Part shown: in pieces, positions 43,033 to 52,077 of the stretch
Layout: each line of letters begins with the position of its first letter
Numbering within the stretch: the stretch's first letter is position 1
Origin: Deltaproteobacteria bacterium
GTDB taxonomy: Bacteria > Bdellovibrionota_B > Oligoflexia > Oligoflexales > CAIYRB01
Direction: 5' to 3'
Length of the DNA stretch: 64,000 nucleotides
NCBI GenBank assembly: GCA_016874735.1
Contig: VGTI01000006.1
Location: forward strand, 58,779-122,778
The notes under the pieces: model-generated
Databases searched by the model: none
What the model saw: only the letters and a program-made list of their open reading frames with translations
What the model was told of the DNA's origin: nothing
Position numbers and translations under genes: made by a program

Positions 43033-44007
43033 ATGAAAGTTTTAGTATTCGTAGAACAACGTGGCGGTAAGAGTAAATCTTCGGCGTTGGAAGCTCTCAG
43101 TGTCGGTGCCCGTCTGGCTGGCAGCACTGCAGATCTAGCCGCTGTGGTCGTTGGTAAGGGAGTTGAAGGCATCGCCGGTTCGCTCAAGGGCTACGGTGCA
43201 GACACGGTCTACGTCGTAGATCAGGCGGCTTTTGATCTCTACAATCCTGTCGCTTACGCGGCAGCAGTTGAGGCTGCCATCAAGGCTCACGGTGCCAAGG
43301 TCGTCGTCGGACTGGCTGCACCAATGACACGGGATTTATTCCCAAGGTTGGCAGCGCGCTTCGACGGCGGCATTCTGACGGATGTCACCGCAGTTGAGTT
43401 AGCTGGGAGCAATCTACAGGGTGTCAAACCGATGTACGCCGGTAAAGTGCTGGCTAAAGTCGAGACCCAAAACGCGCCTGTCCAATTCGTATCGGTACGT
43501 CCCAACACCTTCAAAGCCGAAAATAAAGGCACCGGTAACGCGGCGCTATCCAAACTCGACGTTGCAGCTCCCGCTGATAGCCGCATCAAAACGTTGGAAG
43601 TCCGCAAGGGTGCTAGCGAGCGACCCGACTTGACCGAGGCACCACTGATCGTATCGGGTGGTCGCGCTATGGGCAGCTCCGACAACTTCAAGATTTTGAA
43701 CGAACTTGCTGACGTCATCCATGCAACCGTCGGTGCTTCACGAGCGGCAGTGGACTCTGGTTATGCAAGCCACGATATGCAGGTCGGTCAGACCGGTAAG
43801 ACGGTTAACCCGAATGTTTACATCGCGTGCGGCATCAGCGGGTCCATTCAGCACATGGCTGGCATGCGCACCTCTAAAGTCATCGTCGCAGTCAATACCG
43901 ATCCTGAAGCGCCAATCTTTAAGGTTGCCAACTACGGGATCGTCGCCGACCTCTTCCAAGCGGTGCCAGTGTTTACCCAGAAGTTCAAGGCCTTGCTCGA
44001 AAAGTGA
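43033..44007 (+). CDS. etfA: Electron transfer flavoprotein alpha subunit
   Basis: A 324-residue subunit holding the FAD. The N-terminal Rossmann half is followed by the FAD-binding region with SGGRAMGSSDNFKI, QVGQTGKTVNPNVYIACG and GISGSIQHMAGM, ending in NTDPEAPIFKVANYGIVADL, all standard for EtfA. GGGG precedes the ATG. It is co-transcribed with etfB. The end of the convergent membrane gene lies 21 bases away. Confidence 0.97.
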   Translation: MKVLVFVEQRGGKSKSSALEALSVGARLAGSTADLAAVVVGKGVEGIAGSLKGYGADTVYVVDQAAFDLYNPVAYAAAVEAAIKAHGAKVVVGLAAPMTRDLFPRLAARFDGGILTDVTAVELAGSNLQGVKPMYAGKVLAKVETQNAPVQFVSVRPNTFKAENKGTGNAALSKLDVAAPADSRIKTLEVRKGASERPDLTEAPLIVSGGRAMGSSDNFKILNELADVIHATVGASRAAVDSGYASHDMQVGQTGKTVNPNVYIACGISGSIQHMAGMRTSKVIVAVNTDPEAPIFKVANYGIVADLFQAVPVFTQKFKALLEK

Positions 44008-44028
44008 GCCTGAGTTAGTGAGCTCAAG

Positions 44029-44577
44029 CTAGCTCTTGGGTTTACGCCGTTTTTTCTTCACGCCCTGCTCGACCCGGTGATCCATCCAGTGGCGCGCTTT
44101 ATCCAGAAGCGTGGCGCTGGATGGATCCGGGTAGGCAGCAGGATCTGATTTGACGACGAAAGCGATCGCCGCCAAATAAAAATACGTCGCAGGTGTGATC
44201 CACCACAAATTACAGATGTCGCTGGTGAGCCCCAGACTGGTCAGGATCAGTACCGGCTTACCTTGAGGTAGGGTCAAAAAAGTCTTGCGCCTGAGCAAGA
44301 CCGCGATAAACAGGCCCGGCGCAACACTGTAAACAACGATCTTGTAGACCCATTCCCAGATCTTCAGCGTCAACACTTTTGGCCGTGGCTTGAAGATGCC
44401 GTGCTTAAGTTTATATCTGATAATGGCGCGGTCGCGGGCGGGCCTAGCCATCTCTGAGGCGATTTGAAACTGGCGTGATAACCTCAGGCGACGCACCGGC
44501 ATGATGGCATAAGTCCATCCGACGTAGTTCACAACAAACGACAATATCAAGCCAACCAGCACATTCTGTTTATTCAT
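44029..44577 (-). CDS. Small membrane protein, unknown
   Basis: A 182-residue protein with hydrophobic segments (about residues 6-26, 84-105, 110-130 and 134-150) and very basic soluble parts, ending in a Lys/Arg tail. Its ATG overlaps the stop of the upstream acyltransferase-like gene by 4 bases, so they are coupled. No family is recognised. The coupling suggests it supports that protein. Confidence 0.6.
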   Translation of the reverse strand: MNKQNVLVGLILSFVVNYVGWTYAIMPVRRLRLSRQFQIASEMARPARDRAIIRYKLKHGIFKPRPKVLTLKIWEWVYKIVVYSVAPGLFIAVLLRRKTFLTLPQGKPVLILTSLGLTSDICNLWWITPATYFYLAAIAFVVKSDPAAYPDPSSATLLDKARHWMDHRVEQGVKKKRRKPKS

Positions 44578-45746
44578 AGAGTGCCACCTTCAACCGGGAG
44601 AACGATGGGCACCGCAGAAGCTCCTCGATGCCGCTGGACACGCCACTTGGAAACGGCGCGGATCAGCTTGTCGGCCCTAGCCGTCATCAGTTCAGTTTGA
44701 AAGAGTATGGTCAGGCACAAAAACTCGAGTAGCGGCAACTCCCAAACGGCCAGACTACCTGGATCAACCATTTCCCAATAGTTTAGCGCATAAGCTATAG
44801 CTGTACCGCTGACATACTGGAGTAGGTAGGCCAGCCAAAACTTGCGCGAGATTGCCAGGTCACTCACACGCCGCACCCAACCTTGAAGCGATAGCCGCGC
44901 CTGCACGCGTGGATCAAAAGAACAGCGGATCAAGAAGAGGGGCCAAACGAAATGGCTCCAAAAAATGACCGGTGCCTGCCGATAGGCGTCGCAGCTGAAG
45001 TAGGGGCCACCTCTGATGTGAAAATAGGCCCCTAATTGAGGCACCGTAGCTACCAGGATCACAGTCCAGGCGACAGCCTCCTGACGGTTTACGCATAACG
45101 ACGCCATTTGCCCAGCGTCACGAAGCCTCCGGATCTCAGCCCCCATCCAATAGCCAAACCAGACGAGACCAGTCCACGGAAGGAGCGGCCATTCGGATAC
45201 CTCACGCATGTCGCAGCTAGCAACACCGACGATGTTTTTCAAAGCCTCCTGGACGGGGCTTGCGTAGTCAGCATGCAGATACGGAGCCAGTTGCCAAAAT
45301 GGCAACCACAGCATGAGATATCCCAGGACGCCCAAGATGCGCACCGCTCCAGTACCTAAAGCAGCTTCAGCAGCCATCACCGTACTAATGCCCGCAAAAA
45401 TAAGTCCAAAAACATCCCAGGAAATGCCCCAGGGACTGTGCATTTGCAGGCTCAGCACTAACCATCCCAGGGCCAAAACGCCAAAAAGCTTCCACCGCCC
45501 AGATCCCGCTTTTTTGTTTAATGACAGGAGCAATGTGGAGAGGAAAGCGATGATGAAACCGCTCTGAGCACCAACACGCAGTAACCAAATCACAACCCAA
45601 ATAATCCGGCTCTCATCAACATAATGCGGGGGCTCAGGATCGCCAAAATAAAAAAGCCCGAAATGAAACAACATGATGCAGAGAAAGCAAACAAGACGAA
45701 TCAGATCTAGACCGTACCACCGCACTGGAGTTGAGCTGGAGTTCAA
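44574..45746 (-). CDS. Multi-pass membrane acyltransferase-like protein
   Basis: A 390-residue inner-membrane protein with about ten hydrophobic segments. The N-terminal RWYGLDLIRLVCFLCIMLFHFGLFYF fits the DxxR...FHF start of the HGSNAT/DUF1624 and acyltransferase-3 families, and PLLPWTGLVWFGYWMGAEI matches the later part of the DUF1624 pattern. It may acetylate an envelope sugar or lipid, but no catalytic residue can be proved by eye. The start is TTG, supported by AAGGAG 7 bases upstream. Confidence 0.6.
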   Translation of the reverse strand: MNSSSTPVRWYGLDLIRLVCFLCIMLFHFGLFYFGDPEPPHYVDESRIIWVVIWLLRVGAQSGFIIAFLSTLLLSLNKKAGSGRWKLFGVLALGWLVLSLQMHSPWGISWDVFGLIFAGISTVMAAEAALGTGAVRILGVLGYLMLWLPFWQLAPYLHADYASPVQEALKNIVGVASCDMREVSEWPLLPWTGLVWFGYWMGAEIRRLRDAGQMASLCVNRQEAVAWTVILVATVPQLGAYFHIRGGPYFSCDAYRQAPVIFWSHFVWPLFLIRCSFDPRVQARLSLQGWVRRVSDLAISRKFWLAYLLQYVSGTAIAYALNYWEMVDPGSLAVWELPLLEFLCLTILFQTELMTARADKLIRAVSKWRVQRHRGASAVPIVLPVEGGTL

Positions 45747-45833
45747 GCTGAGGCTCCTTAATCCGATTTTACGCTACATGATAGCATGAGACGCCAAGGC
45801 TTGCTGCCCAAACACAGACTAAAAACCCTATGT

Positions 45834-46529
45834 TTAGGGCACAATGCCTTCTTGAAGGATCATCATCATTGGACTCGCTGCTAGCGACGCAGGTGAGTTA
45901 CCAGGCTCACCCTGTGGGACATGCCCGTCAAAATAGTCGGACCAAAAATCCCACATCTTACGGTAGTCCATGCTCACTGGTGGTATAGGCTCGCGCAAAA
46001 TATGATTCAGCGTCTTCTGAATCATCTCCGAACAATACAGTAGCTCAAGTCCGTCCGTAGCTACATTGTCCCACAGATAAGCGTCATCAAACGCACGGCC
46101 ACGCATCTTTTTATCGAAGTAGCTCTGCATCTTTTGCATCAAATCTTGATAGCGCAGCGGATCGGCAGCACTCAGGAGATGCAATTCTCTAGGCCGCAGT
46201 ATGGCATAGCGTTGCCCACTCCTCCCCTGTCCCAGGAATTCCTGGAGAGACAGAGTGTCTGTGGTGCCAAGGGCCTGAGCAACCATCACATAAGCGTCGC
46301 GATAGTTAGCGCCCTCAGCAGAACGTACGACATCGAGGACTAAACCCGAGTGATTGAAAGGGCTATCGGTCGTCCGGCTAATAGCCTTGCAGACGTAGCA
46401 ATCTAGAGATAGCAAGATGACGTCGCCAGATTGAAGTGGGAAATCTGGAAGCGCATAAACTTTGCCACCGACCACTGCACTCACAAATAACGACCATAAA
46501 AACGCGACCAACCTCAATCGTTCCCTCAT
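45834..46529 (-). CDS. YiiX-like permuted NlpC/P60 hydrolase (Peptidase_C92 type)
   Basis: A 231-residue exported protein with signal peptide (residues 1-26). The core has the circularly permuted papain-like pattern: SGDVILLSL, then FNHSGLVLDVV with the catalytic His, and LYCSEMIQKTL with the likely nucleophile Cys. Members of this family (YiiX, YebB) cleave amide or ester bonds in the envelope. The active residues are inferred from the pattern. The ATG overlaps the stop of the upstream DUF2914-like gene by 4 bases. Confidence 0.75.
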   Translation of the reverse strand: MRERLRLVAFLWSLFVSAVVGGKVYALPDFPLQSGDVILLSLDCYVCKAISRTTDSPFNHSGLVLDVVRSAEGANYRDAYVMVAQALGTTDTLSLQEFLGQGRSGQRYAILRPRELHLLSAADPLRYQDLMQKMQSYFDKKMRGRAFDDAYLWDNVATDGLELLYCSEMIQKTLNHILREPIPPVSMDYRKMWDFWSDYFDGHVPQGEPGNSPASLAASPMMMILQEGIVP

Positions 46530-47686
46530 CCTGGATCCTTAAATCTCACGTGCGTCTCGCCCACGAAAAGATCGGCGTCGAGGTACACACGGCAGGTGAG
46601 GGCGCGCACAGCCATGGGATTGAGCATGTGTTTTTTACATGAATAGGTACGAAAGCCGCGTTCATTGTGCTGTCTCACACCCTGTGCATTCGGCTCTGGG
46701 CTGCGTATAGCTGATAACGCAATACGGTCTACCACTTGGTCATTGATGAGCCACTCGTGCGTCACCACAGCCGCCACACCACTAGGCGAAACTATGGGCG
46801 TATAGCAGCAAATCGACTGACCTGCGTCCCACGCCGTCATCAGCTTGGCATGATCTTCGTCCCTATTCCAAGCTTCACGCAATTTGTACGCACTTATCTC
46901 CACGCCGATAGCTTGATCTCTCAGCCAAATAGAAAGCAGAGGCAACCGCAATCGACTGTGCATCATGGTTTCTGCCACAATTAAACTTACCGCTAAGAGA
47001 GGCGGCCCGGCATGGTACCAGCGTCGTCTGTGCCACCCCATAACGAGATCCCACGGCAAAGTTGCCACGACGGCGGTCGCTGCCAGCACAGGATAAAAAT
47101 ACTGGAGATTCTCTGGCATCAATACGGGAAAGGCAAAGGCAACGGCAATCACAGCGCTAAAGGCACGAATGATGGCCATACACCAGGAGAGCTTCGCAAC
47201 TTTATTCCACCATGGATCGACTAAACTAATTGCCGCCAACACCACTGTGAGCCCGAGGGAAAACCAAGCCCTAGCTAGAAATAGGAGGGGGATACAAAAC
47301 ATCGTGATGTATTGAGCAGCATACTGGGTGCCGAAGTTTGCCACACCGCTGACCAAGGCTGGTTTTTTAACGAGGAGCCCCCGTAGACCCTTGGGCGGCG
47401 CCTCAGCCCGCGCGGCAAGCCGTGCCTCATAAGCGACAAACACCCTAAAAATCACCGAAATCAGCACAAACAGCCCAAGGTAAGACAGCAACGCGCGCGA
47501 ATGCTCATAGTCCCGCTTAAGCAAAATCCCCGAGACCAGCCCCCACAAAAATGAGAGCCCCGTCAGCACCCAAGAAATACGAGTGCCGTGATGATCCTGG
47601 AGCTTGCGGATGCGTTCGATTGTCTTTTGCGTAATGGTCGCCGTCACCTTTACCACTTCCAACCGGCGCCCCGAGTCACGCCGCAA
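46526..47686 (-). CDS. Membrane protein with DUF2914-type C-terminal domain
   Basis: A protein of up to 386 residues with about eight hydrophobic helices (about residues 35-245) and a C-terminal soluble domain (about 300-386) with VTHEWLINDQVV, RTYSCKKHM and VYLDADLFVGETHVRF, the DUF2914 pattern. Its function is unknown. The start is uncertain. The listed TTG at 47686 follows the rimO stop directly. GTG codons about 12-14 codons further in are better placed for a ribosome site. It joins rimO to the YiiX-like gene in one run. Confidence 0.7.
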   Translation of the reverse strand: MRRDSGRRLEVVKVTATITQKTIERIRKLQDHHGTRISWVLTGLSFLWGLVSGILLKRDYEHSRALLSYLGLFVLISVIFRVFVAYEARLAARAEAPPKGLRGLLVKKPALVSGVANFGTQYAAQYITMFCIPLLFLARAWFSLGLTVVLAAISLVDPWWNKVAKLSWCMAIIRAFSAVIAVAFAFPVLMPENLQYFYPVLAATAVVATLPWDLVMGWHRRRWYHAGPPLLAVSLIVAETMMHSRLRLPLLSIWLRDQAIGVEISAYKLREAWNRDEDHAKLMTAWDAGQSICCYTPIVSPSGVAAVVTHEWLINDQVVDRIALSAIRSPEPNAQGVRQHNERGFRTYSCKKHMLNPMAVRALTCRVYLDADLFVGETHVRFKDPG

Positions 47687-49039
47687 TCACTGCAGATCGC
47701 CCACCACTTCACCGACGAGGTCGTAGGCGTGAGTTTCCGTTATCTTGACCATCTGAATCTGGCCCGCTTTGACGGGACCGTCTCCGATGTAGACCAGACC
47801 ATCTACTTCAGGCGCCTGAATAGCCAATCTACCTTGCCATACTAACTCGTGATCTGCGCTTGGTCCCTCAACCAAAACTGGCAATACTTGACCAGCGTAG
47901 CTGCGAAGCAGGTCTTCGGAAATATCTTTTTGCGCCGCCATGACGGCAGCAAGTCTAGCCTGCTTGACGTCGTCTGGTACCTGGTCGCTCATGCGACCAG
48001 CGACTGTGCCCTCTTCTTGGGAGTAAGCAAAACATCCCAAGTGGCGAAACTTCTGCTCAGACACAAATGCGAGCAGCTCATCAAAGTCGGCTTCGGTTTC
48101 ACCCGGAAATCCGACCATGACGGAAGTGCGGATCGCCACACCGGGAACACGCTCGCGCACGCGCGCCAGGATCTCGCGCAGCTGCTGCCGATTAACGTCG
48201 CGGTTCATCCGTTTCAAAACGTTGTCGCTAGCATGCTGAACGGGGATGTCCAGATACTTGACGATCTTTGGCTCACTAGCGAAGAAGTCGAGGAATTCGT
48301 CACTAATGTACTCAGGGTACACATAAAGGCACCGGATCCACCGGAGACCGGGAATAGCAACTAAAGCGCGCAACAGCGGCAACAACTCGTCCGTACCACG
48401 ATCACGCCCAAATGCGGCGAGATCCTGGGCAATCAAATTGACCTCGATGACGCCGTCTTCGACCAGCTTTTCCACCTCTTTGACAACCGAGCTGATCGGA
48501 CGAGAGCGCAGGCGACCACGGATAGCCGGAATAATGCAGAACGAGCAGTTATGCTGACAACCCTCAGCCACCTTCACGTAGGCTGAATGCTTAGCCAGAG
48601 TGTTCACACGTGGCATATCCTCGTTATACAGATAGTGCGTGCGCTTCGCGTGAACCGTACCCTGCGACGAGGGATCGTCCAGCAGTTTACCAATCTTCGT
48701 AAACTCGTCGGTGCCGATGAAAAGGTCTACCTCGGGCAGACCTTTGGCGAGTTGTGTTTTATAGCGCTGCGTCAAGCACCCAGTCACGACCACTTTGAGA
48801 TCGGGCTTGTCACTCTTGAGCTCCGCAGCTTTCAAGATGGTGTCGATGCTCTCTTCTTTAGCGGCAGCAATAAACCCGCAGGTGTTGATGATGATAGCAT
48901 CGGCGGCCTTAGGCTCCTCAGTCGACTGCCATCCGGTTCCGAGCATCGTGCCCAACATCACCTCGGAGTCGACGCGATTACGGGCGCAGCCTAGCGAGAT
49001 CAGGTGGACCTTACGGACGGGTTGGGTTACAGCTTCCAT
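47687..49039 (-). CDS. rimO: Ribosomal protein S12 methylthiotransferase RimO
   Basis: A 450-residue radical-SAM methylthiotransferase that adds a methylthio group to an Asp of ribosomal protein S12. The N-terminal UPF0004 domain binds one 4Fe-4S cluster (Cys18, Cys54, Cys88). The radical-SAM motif CxxxCxxC is Cys161/165/168 in GCQHNCSFC. YVYPEYISDEFL and DIPVQHASDNVLKRMNR belong to the core, and a TRAM domain ends the protein. The HLISLGCARNRVDSEVM start and short linker favour RimO over MiaB. Confidence 0.94.
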   Translation of the reverse strand: MEAVTQPVRKVHLISLGCARNRVDSEVMLGTMLGTGWQSTEEPKAADAIIINTCGFIAAAKEESIDTILKAAELKSDKPDLKVVVTGCLTQRYKTQLAKGLPEVDLFIGTDEFTKIGKLLDDPSSQGTVHAKRTHYLYNEDMPRVNTLAKHSAYVKVAEGCQHNCSFCIIPAIRGRLRSRPISSVVKEVEKLVEDGVIEVNLIAQDLAAFGRDRGTDELLPLLRALVAIPGLRWIRCLYVYPEYISDEFLDFFASEPKIVKYLDIPVQHASDNVLKRMNRDVNRQQLREILARVRERVPGVAIRTSVMVGFPGETEADFDELLAFVSEQKFRHLGCFAYSQEEGTVAGRMSDQVPDDVKQARLAAVMAAQKDISEDLLRSYAGQVLPVLVEGPSADHELVWQGRLAIQAPEVDGLVYIGDGPVKAGQIQMVKITETHAYDLVGEVVGDLQ

Positions 49040-49155
49040 GAGGTGATAGACTCCATCGTTTTACTTTAATAAAGCGACGTGCCTATTATCATAAAATAGC
49101 TTAAAATTCAAAAAAGCCCGTTTTCATCAACCTAATCAGGTATTTGTGAGGTTTT

Positions 49156-50055
49156 ATGACTGGCTTAGTGGCAATCAACGGAACCGTCAGCACTCCCGAA
49201 GCTGCAGTCGTCCCTGCCCTCGACCGAGGCCTCCTTTATGGCGACGGCGTCTTCGAGGTGCTCGTGGCCTTTGGTGAGACGATCCTTGACCTCGAACCTC
49301 ACCTCGCCCGGTTGCGCTCATCGGCCGCGGCTTTGGAGTTTGAAATCCCCTGGAGCGATGCTGAGCTATCGTTTGAGCTGGCAGAGCTCGTGAGGCAAGT
49401 ACCAGCCGCTAAGAAGTACATCCGCCTCGCGGTGACCCGAGGCACGGGACTCAGCCTCAAGCTGCCCGCGGGTGGACGCCCCAACAAGTTTGTCTATTGC
49501 CTACCGGCCAATCAGGAGGCTCCAAAGGTCTACCAGGAGGGCCTGAGCCTGAAGCGCATGATCAAGGCAGGTGCCACGAGGGGGGCTGCGCCTAAAACCG
49601 GTAACTACCTGACCAGCGTCCTCGGGGTGGCGAAGGCTCAGAAAGAGGGATTTGACGAGATCCTGTGGACCAATGCTGAGGGCGAGGTGACTGAGGCCGC
49701 CACCGCTAATATCTTTTTCCTCTCGCGCCAAGGCGATCAGGTGCATTTTGTCACCCCGCCAGCCCAAAGTGGGATCTTGCTGGGCATCACCCGGGCGACC
49801 TTGATCGACCTCATGCGCCAGGCCGGCATCCCGGTGCACGAGCAAATGGTCTTCGCTGATGAGTTGCCGCGGTTTGACGAAGCCTTCCTGTGCTCGACTG
49901 TGCGCGGCCTAGTGCCCGTCGCAGCGATTGATAAGCACAAGATGCACTCGGCCCGCGAGAGCTCGGTATTTAGGCACATCGAACGCCTGTACCTGACCTG
50001 GGTATCGACCCAGGTAGGTCACCGCGTAGACTGGGCCAGTGGCACGCGTCTCTGA
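49156..50055 (+). CDS. Class IV aminotransferase (BCAT/DAAT/ADCL superfamily)
   Basis: A 299-residue fold-IV PLP enzyme. ALDRGLLYGDGVFEVL is the N-terminal signature. The PLP lysine lies in APKTGNYLTSVLG, and EVTEAATANIFFL and GITRATLIDLMRQ follow. Branched-chain aminotransferase, D-alanine aminotransferase and aminodeoxychorismate lyase share this pattern, and the exact substrate cannot be told from sequence. GAGG lies 5 bases before the ATG. It converges with fliW, with 10 bases between the stops. An 8-bp perfect hairpin lies inside the last codons (49996-50015). Confidence 0.88.
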   Translation: MTGLVAINGTVSTPEAAVVPALDRGLLYGDGVFEVLVAFGETILDLEPHLARLRSSAAALEFEIPWSDAELSFELAELVRQVPAAKKYIRLAVTRGTGLSLKLPAGGRPNKFVYCLPANQEAPKVYQEGLSLKRMIKAGATRGAAPKTGNYLTSVLGVAKAQKEGFDEILWTNAEGEVTEAATANIFFLSRQGDQVHFVTPPAQSGILLGITRATLIDLMRQAGIPVHEQMVFADELPRFDEAFLCSTVRGLVPVAAIDKHKMHSARESSVFRHIERLYLTWVSTQVGHRVDWASGTRL

Positions 50056-50065
50056 TCCTAGACGT

Positions 50066-50605
50066 TTACTTACCGCCGACCTTAGCCGCCTCTGCAACTT
50101 CGCTGGTCTGGGTAGCCTTCGCTTTTTCGATCGCTTCCTGGACAGCGGAGGCGCCCGTGGCTGCCGACTGCTTCTTGATTTCTTCCATGATGTTGTGACG
50201 GGTGGTGTAAGCCGAGTGACTCAGCACCAACTGCTTGCCGCGACGATTCTGGAGGTTGAATACCAAAGGGGCCTTGAGGTTGGCGGTCATGTTCTGAGGA
50301 TTGGTAGGGATCGTGATGATCACCGAAATGACGGCGTCTTCTTCAGCCTTGAGATCCAAGTCGAGGACCTCGGCTTCCGTCACCTCGACGACATAGTCCG
50401 GCTTGAAAAGTAGGGGATTGATCAGGACGAATGCAATAGCGCCGTCATCTAGTGACTGCAGCCATTTGAACGGAGAATCTTTATCGTGATCAAGCAACAC
50501 GTAGCGCTTGAGCTCCGGAAAGCCGATCAGGCCAGCTGGAAGTTCGATAAGATCCTCGCTTTTGACTTCGATCTCACCGAATCTTGTTGTTTTAACCTTG
50601 ATCAA
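50066..50605 (-). CDS. fliW: Flagellar assembly factor FliW, with C-terminal extension
   Basis: A 179-residue protein. FliW binds flagellin in the cytoplasm and, when freed, binds CsrA and blocks its translation repression. The core (about 1-135) shows TTRFGEIEVKSEDLIELPAGLIGFPELKRYVLLDHD and NPLLFKPDYVVEV. The last 40-45 residues (rich in Ala, Lys and Glu) are an extension beyond the usual 130-150-residue protein. It follows csrA by 122 bases, and GGGAGG precedes the start. Confidence 0.95.
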   Translation of the reverse strand: MIKVKTTRFGEIEVKSEDLIELPAGLIGFPELKRYVLLDHDKDSPFKWLQSLDDGAIAFVLINPLLFKPDYVVEVTEAEVLDLDLKAEEDAVISVIITIPTNPQNMTANLKAPLVFNLQNRRGKQLVLSHSAYTTRHNIMEEIKKQSAATGASAVQEAIEKAKATQTSEVAEAAKVGGK

Positions 50606-50727
50606 GACCGCCTCCCATGGATCGCGGATACGCTGCTTGAGCTGCTCGCCCGCTCACGGCAACTAATTGAATCTGGCAGGGTGTACTACCTTTCATGATA
50701 AACCATTTTGTTTACAGCAAGCAATAG

Positions 50728-51024
50728 CTACTCCGATCCCGGCCCTTTTGGGGGCTTAAGGTACTTCCTGAGCGGTGCCTGACCAGCAGGACGCGTGTCG
50801 GATCCGAGAATACCCTGGGCCTGACCGACATTGACCGGATCGGGGCGCGAGGCTGCACGATTCTCATCCAGGATCTTTTGGTAGATCTCTTCCCGATGGA
50901 CCGTCGTGGTCGGAGCAGCCTTGATCCCGAGACGGACCTGCTTACCCTTAATCTGCATAACGACGATCTTCACATCGTCACCGATGGCGATCCCTTCGCC
51001 AACTTTTCGTGTGAGTACAAGCAC
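50728..51024 (-). CDS. csrA: Carbon storage regulator CsrA with long C-terminal tail
   Basis: A 98-residue RNA-binding translational regulator. The core (1-55) is standard: MLVLTRKVGEGIAIGDDVKI, VRLGIKAAP and HREEIYQKI. The tail of about 40 residues, Pro/Gly-rich and ending in a basic KYLKPPKGPGSE, is much longer than in E. coli CsrA (61). CsrA dimers bind GGA-containing hairpins near ribosome sites. A 7-bp inverted repeat (51112-51132) lies in the 142-base gap to flgL. Its neighbour fliW is the known antagonist. Confidence 0.95.
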   Translation of the reverse strand: MLVLTRKVGEGIAIGDDVKIVVMQIKGKQVRLGIKAAPTTTVHREEIYQKILDENRAASRPDPVNVGQAQGILGSDTRPAGQAPLRKYLKPPKGPGSE

Positions 51025-51111
51025 GGTAGAACCCTCCCTGGTTCCAGCAAGGCCGAAAGCGCCGAGCGCTCGTCTGATTGTCTTGGGATACCCTATTATC
51101 TCCGATTATTT

Positions 51112-51132
51112 GCTGCATTACTAGCATGCAGC
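51112..51132. repeat. 7-bp perfect inverted repeat upstream of csrA
   Basis: GCTGCAT and ATGCAGC are separated by 7 bases. No run of T follows on either strand, so it is not an intrinsic terminator. It may be a regulator site or an RNA hairpin in the csrA leader. Confidence 0.5.
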
Positions 51133-51166
51133 GGTAACAGGCCATGTGGCACTAAAGCTTTCTTGT

Positions 51167-52066
51167 TTATTGTAGGAAGTTCAAAAGCGATGGCTGCAAG
51201 AGCTTGGTCGATGCCATGAGCGTGCCCTGAAGTACGGCCTCAGTCCGTTTGAATTCCGAGGTTGAGTGATAGATATCGGCATCTTGCGCCTTCGATAACT
51301 GCTCACGGAGGACGATCTCATCGCCACTGAGCCGGTTGCCAGTCTCTCGCAGTGCATTAGACATAGCACCCAAGGTCGCCAGGCCCGAGCTAGTTTTGTC
51401 GAGTTGAAATTCGACCTCGTACATGGCCTTGTGCATCTGATCTTTGTCGTTATTCATCATGCCGTCGTGAAGCAGATTGAGCGCCGTGATCATGTTGAAG
51501 TGGCCACGGGCCACTTCATCAGGATTGGCTTCGAAGACATCCCGACCGTTGAGGCTGACCGGGCGAAAATTGCCGGGCGACACCTCAAGGTGCACAATGC
51601 CATCGTCACCCATGAAATCGCCCTCTAGGCTCAGGGTCGGGGTTTGATTGCGAAACCCGCCGAAGACGAAGCGTCCGTTGAATGTGGTGTTACCGAGCTG
51701 AATCACCTCGTCGAGAATTTCTCGGATTTCGCGTGCCGTCGCGCTGCGACTGTTTTGGTCGTAAGTGTCGTTGGACATGGCTACAGCCAGCTCTTTGGCG
51801 CGGATGAGGTTATTGTTGATGGCCTGCAGGGCCTCCTCACTGCGTTCCAAAAAGCCTTTGGAATACTCGATATTGGTCTGGAGTTGGCGCAGGGTATCGA
51901 TATTGTCGCGGTAGCGAATAATCTGGCTAGCACCGATGGGATCATCTGACAGTTTCTCGACGCGACGTTGCGACGCAAGCTCTTCCATGGCCTGCGAATT
52001 TTGATCTCTCGCATTATTAATGCGATTGGAGACCGTTTCGTAACGAAGTCGCTCGGAAATTCTCAT
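51167..52066 (-). CDS. flgL: Flagellar hook-filament junction protein FlgL (HAP3)
   Basis: A 299-residue flagellin-like protein that connects the hook to the filament. MRISERLRYETVSNRINNARDQN is the usual FlgL N-terminal helix, and GASQIIRYRDNIDTLRQLQTN and TFNGRFVFGGF are family signatures. The C-terminal helix closes the coiled-coil. Its stop lies 142 bases before csrA, and it starts 11 bases after flgK. Confidence 0.95.
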   Translation of the reverse strand: MRISERLRYETVSNRINNARDQNSQAMEELASQRRVEKLSDDPIGASQIIRYRDNIDTLRQLQTNIEYSKGFLERSEEALQAINNNLIRAKELAVAMSNDTYDQNSRSATAREIREILDEVIQLGNTTFNGRFVFGGFRNQTPTLSLEGDFMGDDGIVHLEVSPGNFRPVSLNGRDVFEANPDEVARGHFNMITALNLLHDGMMNNDKDQMHKAMYEVEFQLDKTSSGLATLGAMSNALRETGNRLSGDEIVLREQLSKAQDADIYHSTSEFKRTEAVLQGTLMASTKLLQPSLLNFLQ

Positions 52067-52077
52067 AAACTATTCAC

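Noticed and set aside
49996..50015. An 8-bp perfect hairpin with a four-base loop at the end of the class IV aminotransferase gene
   Set aside because: It lies within coding sequence and is not followed by a T-run, so I did not call it a terminator, though it might act on the convergent transcripts.
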